From: Nitrososphaerales archaeon TH5893
GTDB taxonomy: Archaea; Thermoproteota; Nitrososphaeria; Nitrososphaerales; Nitrososphaeraceae
Reading direction: 5' to 3'
NCBI GenBank assembly: GCA_014523685.1
Contig: JAATVT010000064.1
Coordinates: 1 to 6,035 of the forward strand
DNA length: 6,035 nt
Shown: piece by piece, positions 5,296 through 6,035 of the stretch
Numbering within the stretch: position 1 is the first letter of the stretch
How the letters are laid out: the number at the start of each line of letters is the position of its first letter
Position numbers and translations under genes: made by a program
Notes under the pieces: generated by a model
The model's input: the letters and a program-made list of their open reading frames with translations, nothing else
The model's database searches: none
Told to the model about the DNA's origin: nothing

Positions 5296-5345
5296 GTAAA
5301 CCATTAAAGCACATAGAATCAGATGATGATGGGGGGAAATTGCAA

Positions 5346-5837
5346 ATGGCAAATATGGGTATTATTAGTTCCAACTTGGGTGACATCAAAGTAGAATTTT
5401 ATCCAGATCATGCACCAAAGACAGTTGAGAATTTTAGAAAATTAGCAAATAGAGGCTTTTATGATGGATTAATATTCCACAGGATTGTACCAAATTTTGT
5501 AATTCAGGGTGGAGATCCTAATACAAGAGATGTGACTAATAGAACTGGATGGGGGACGGGCGGTCCTGGGTGGAATATAAAAGCAGAGTTTAACAAAAAT
5601 AAACACTCTCGTGGAACACTATCTATGGCTAGGTCACAGGATCCAGATAGTGCGGGTTCACAGTTCTTTATAGTTTTGAAGGACTCGAATTTCCTAGATG
5701 GGCAATATACTGTATTCGGAAGAGTAATATTTGGAATGGATAAAGTTGATAAAATTGCATCGTTAAAAACTGATTCTACCGATGCACCTGTCGAAACTGA
5801 GAAGGCGAAGATGATAAAAGTTACTGTTAGCGATTGA
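5346..5837 (+). CDS. Cyclophilin-type peptidyl-prolyl cis-trans isomerase, 163 aa
   Basis: This cytosolic enzyme flips Xaa-Pro peptide bonds and helps protein folding. Family motifs in order are NLGDIKVEFYPDHAPKTVENF (9-30), FHRIVPNFVIQGGD (44-57) with the catalytic Arg46 and with Phe51 and Gln54, WNIKAEF (76-82), GTLSMAR (90-96), SAGSQFFI (102-109) with Gln106 and Phe108, and FLDGQYTVFG (116-125). The position of the cyclosporin-contacting Trp of human CypA is Phe116 here, as in many prokaryotic cyclophilins, which suggests weak cyclosporin binding. The frame stays open upstream to a TTG at 5274, but the acidic 24-residue extension matches no cyclophilin feature. ATG 5346 gives a standard N-terminus; ATG 5355 is a close alternative. 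There is no signal peptide. It is convergent with the partial gene at the right edge. Confidence 0.95.
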   Translation: MANMGIISSNLGDIKVEFYPDHAPKTVENFRKLANRGFYDGLIFHRIVPNFVIQGGDPNTRDVTNRTGWGTGGPGWNIKAEFNKNKHSRGTLSMARSQDPDSAGSQFFIVLKDSNFLDGQYTVFGRVIFGMDKVDKIASLKTDSTDAPVETEKAKMIKVTVSD

Positions 5838-5937
5838 ATATTGTATAAGCCTATAGACTACCATTGGCAGTATTAATCCTATGGTGTGCTCTACCAAATC
5901 CCTTGAATCTTCCTTCGATGTTATTGAACACATGGCT
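5838..5937. other. Short gap between convergent genes
   Basis: About 100 bp between the stop of the cyclophilin gene and the end of the partial minus-strand gene. I see no gene, tRNA or strong structure in it apart from the hairpin that begins at its right end. Confidence 0.4.
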
Positions 5938-5957
5938 GATTACTTAAAAAAGTAATC
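5938..5957 (-). terminator. Perfect 8-bp hairpin at the end of the right-edge gene
   Basis: The arms gattactt (5938-5945) and aagtaatc (5950-5957) enclose aaaa (tttt on the minus strand). The stem contains the stop codon of the minus-strand gene (TAA, 5942-5940). It may mark or protect the 3' end of the transcript. No U-run follows outside the stem, so a bacterial-type terminator is not supported. Confidence 0.35.
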
Positions 5958-6035
5958 TGGTTTATCGTAGGTAGATACCTGTCCGCACTTAGGACATTCC
6001 TCGCTATTGTTGGAGAGGCTTTTAGTCTGAAATGA
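5940..6035 (-). CDS. Partial gene, C-terminal zinc-knuckle tail
   Basis: The last 31 codons of a minus-strand gene are visible; its start lies beyond the right edge. The tail reads from a Ser/Asn-rich stretch (QTKSLSNNSEE) into a zinc knuckle CPKCG, then QVSTYDKPDYFFK and a stop. One CxxC is seen, so a second pair of ligands, if present, must lie upstream outside the window. The frame was followed by hand and is open to the edge. It is convergent with the cyclophilin gene, and its stop codon lies in a perfect hairpin. The function cannot be told; it may be a small zinc-ribbon protein or the tail of a larger one. The short visible length leaves some chance that the frame is accidental, though the CPKCG motif argues against this. 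Confidence 0.5.
   Translation of the reverse strand, partial: SFQTKSLSNNSEECPKCGQVSTYDKPDYFFK

Noticed and set aside
5274..5345. N-terminal extension of the cyclophilin from TTG 5274
   Set aside because: It adds 24 residues with no counterpart in cyclophilins, and the TATA-like box at 5290-5295 lies inside it.
1..6035. CRISPR array, transposon ends, phage or defence cluster
   Set aside because: No regularly spaced repeats, transposase, terminal inverted repeats with target duplications, or defence gene sets are visible.

Overview
The window looks like a piece of an AT-rich archaeal chromosome, most likely from an ammonia-oxidising thaumarchaeon (Nitrososphaerota, Nitrososphaera/Nitrosocosmicus-like). 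This is an inference. It rests on archaeal TATA elements (TTTATATA-type) about 25-30 bp ahead of several start codons with short or absent leaders, on weak or absent Shine-Dalgarno sites, and on gene types common in that group: a DUF1059 protein, SnoaL-like proteins, a membrane protein with a C-terminal zinc ribbon, and a small cyclophilin. No rRNA, tRNA, CRISPR array, insertion sequence or phage gene was recognised.

Layout from left to right. (1) A plus-strand protein at 69-869 carries what reads as a PD-(D/E)XK nuclease-like core. (2) A convergent minus-strand alpha/beta hydrolase has an intact-looking catalytic triad. (3) At 2056-2434 lies a plus-strand SnoaL-like/DUF4440-type gene broken by a one-base frameshift, with no ATG in its homologous frame. 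(4) The minus-strand gene at 2641-3234 encodes an unrecognised helical protein made of two diverged copies of a roughly 72-residue unit. (5) A 480-bp stretch without a convincing gene (3235-3714) is locally GC-rich and holds two good hairpins. (6) Two minus-strand genes follow: a two-helix membrane protein with a zinc ribbon, and an exported SnoaL-like protein. (7) Divergent from the latter are a 64-residue DUF1059 protein and then a cyclophilin-type peptidyl-prolyl isomerase. The gap between these two holds a nested set of inverted repeats with pseudoknot topology. (8) The right edge cuts into a minus-strand gene whose C-terminus carries a CPKCG knuckle and whose stop codon lies inside a perfect 8-bp hairpin.

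The genes do not form an obvious pathway or operon. Most appear to be transcribed singly from their own promoters, as in housekeeping or accessory single-gene units. No defence, secretion or biosynthetic system is evident. The points most worth a second look are the duplicated-domain protein, the GC-rich gene-free island, the pseudoknot-like element ahead of the cyclophilin gene, the nuclease-like first gene and the decaying SnoaL-like gene.
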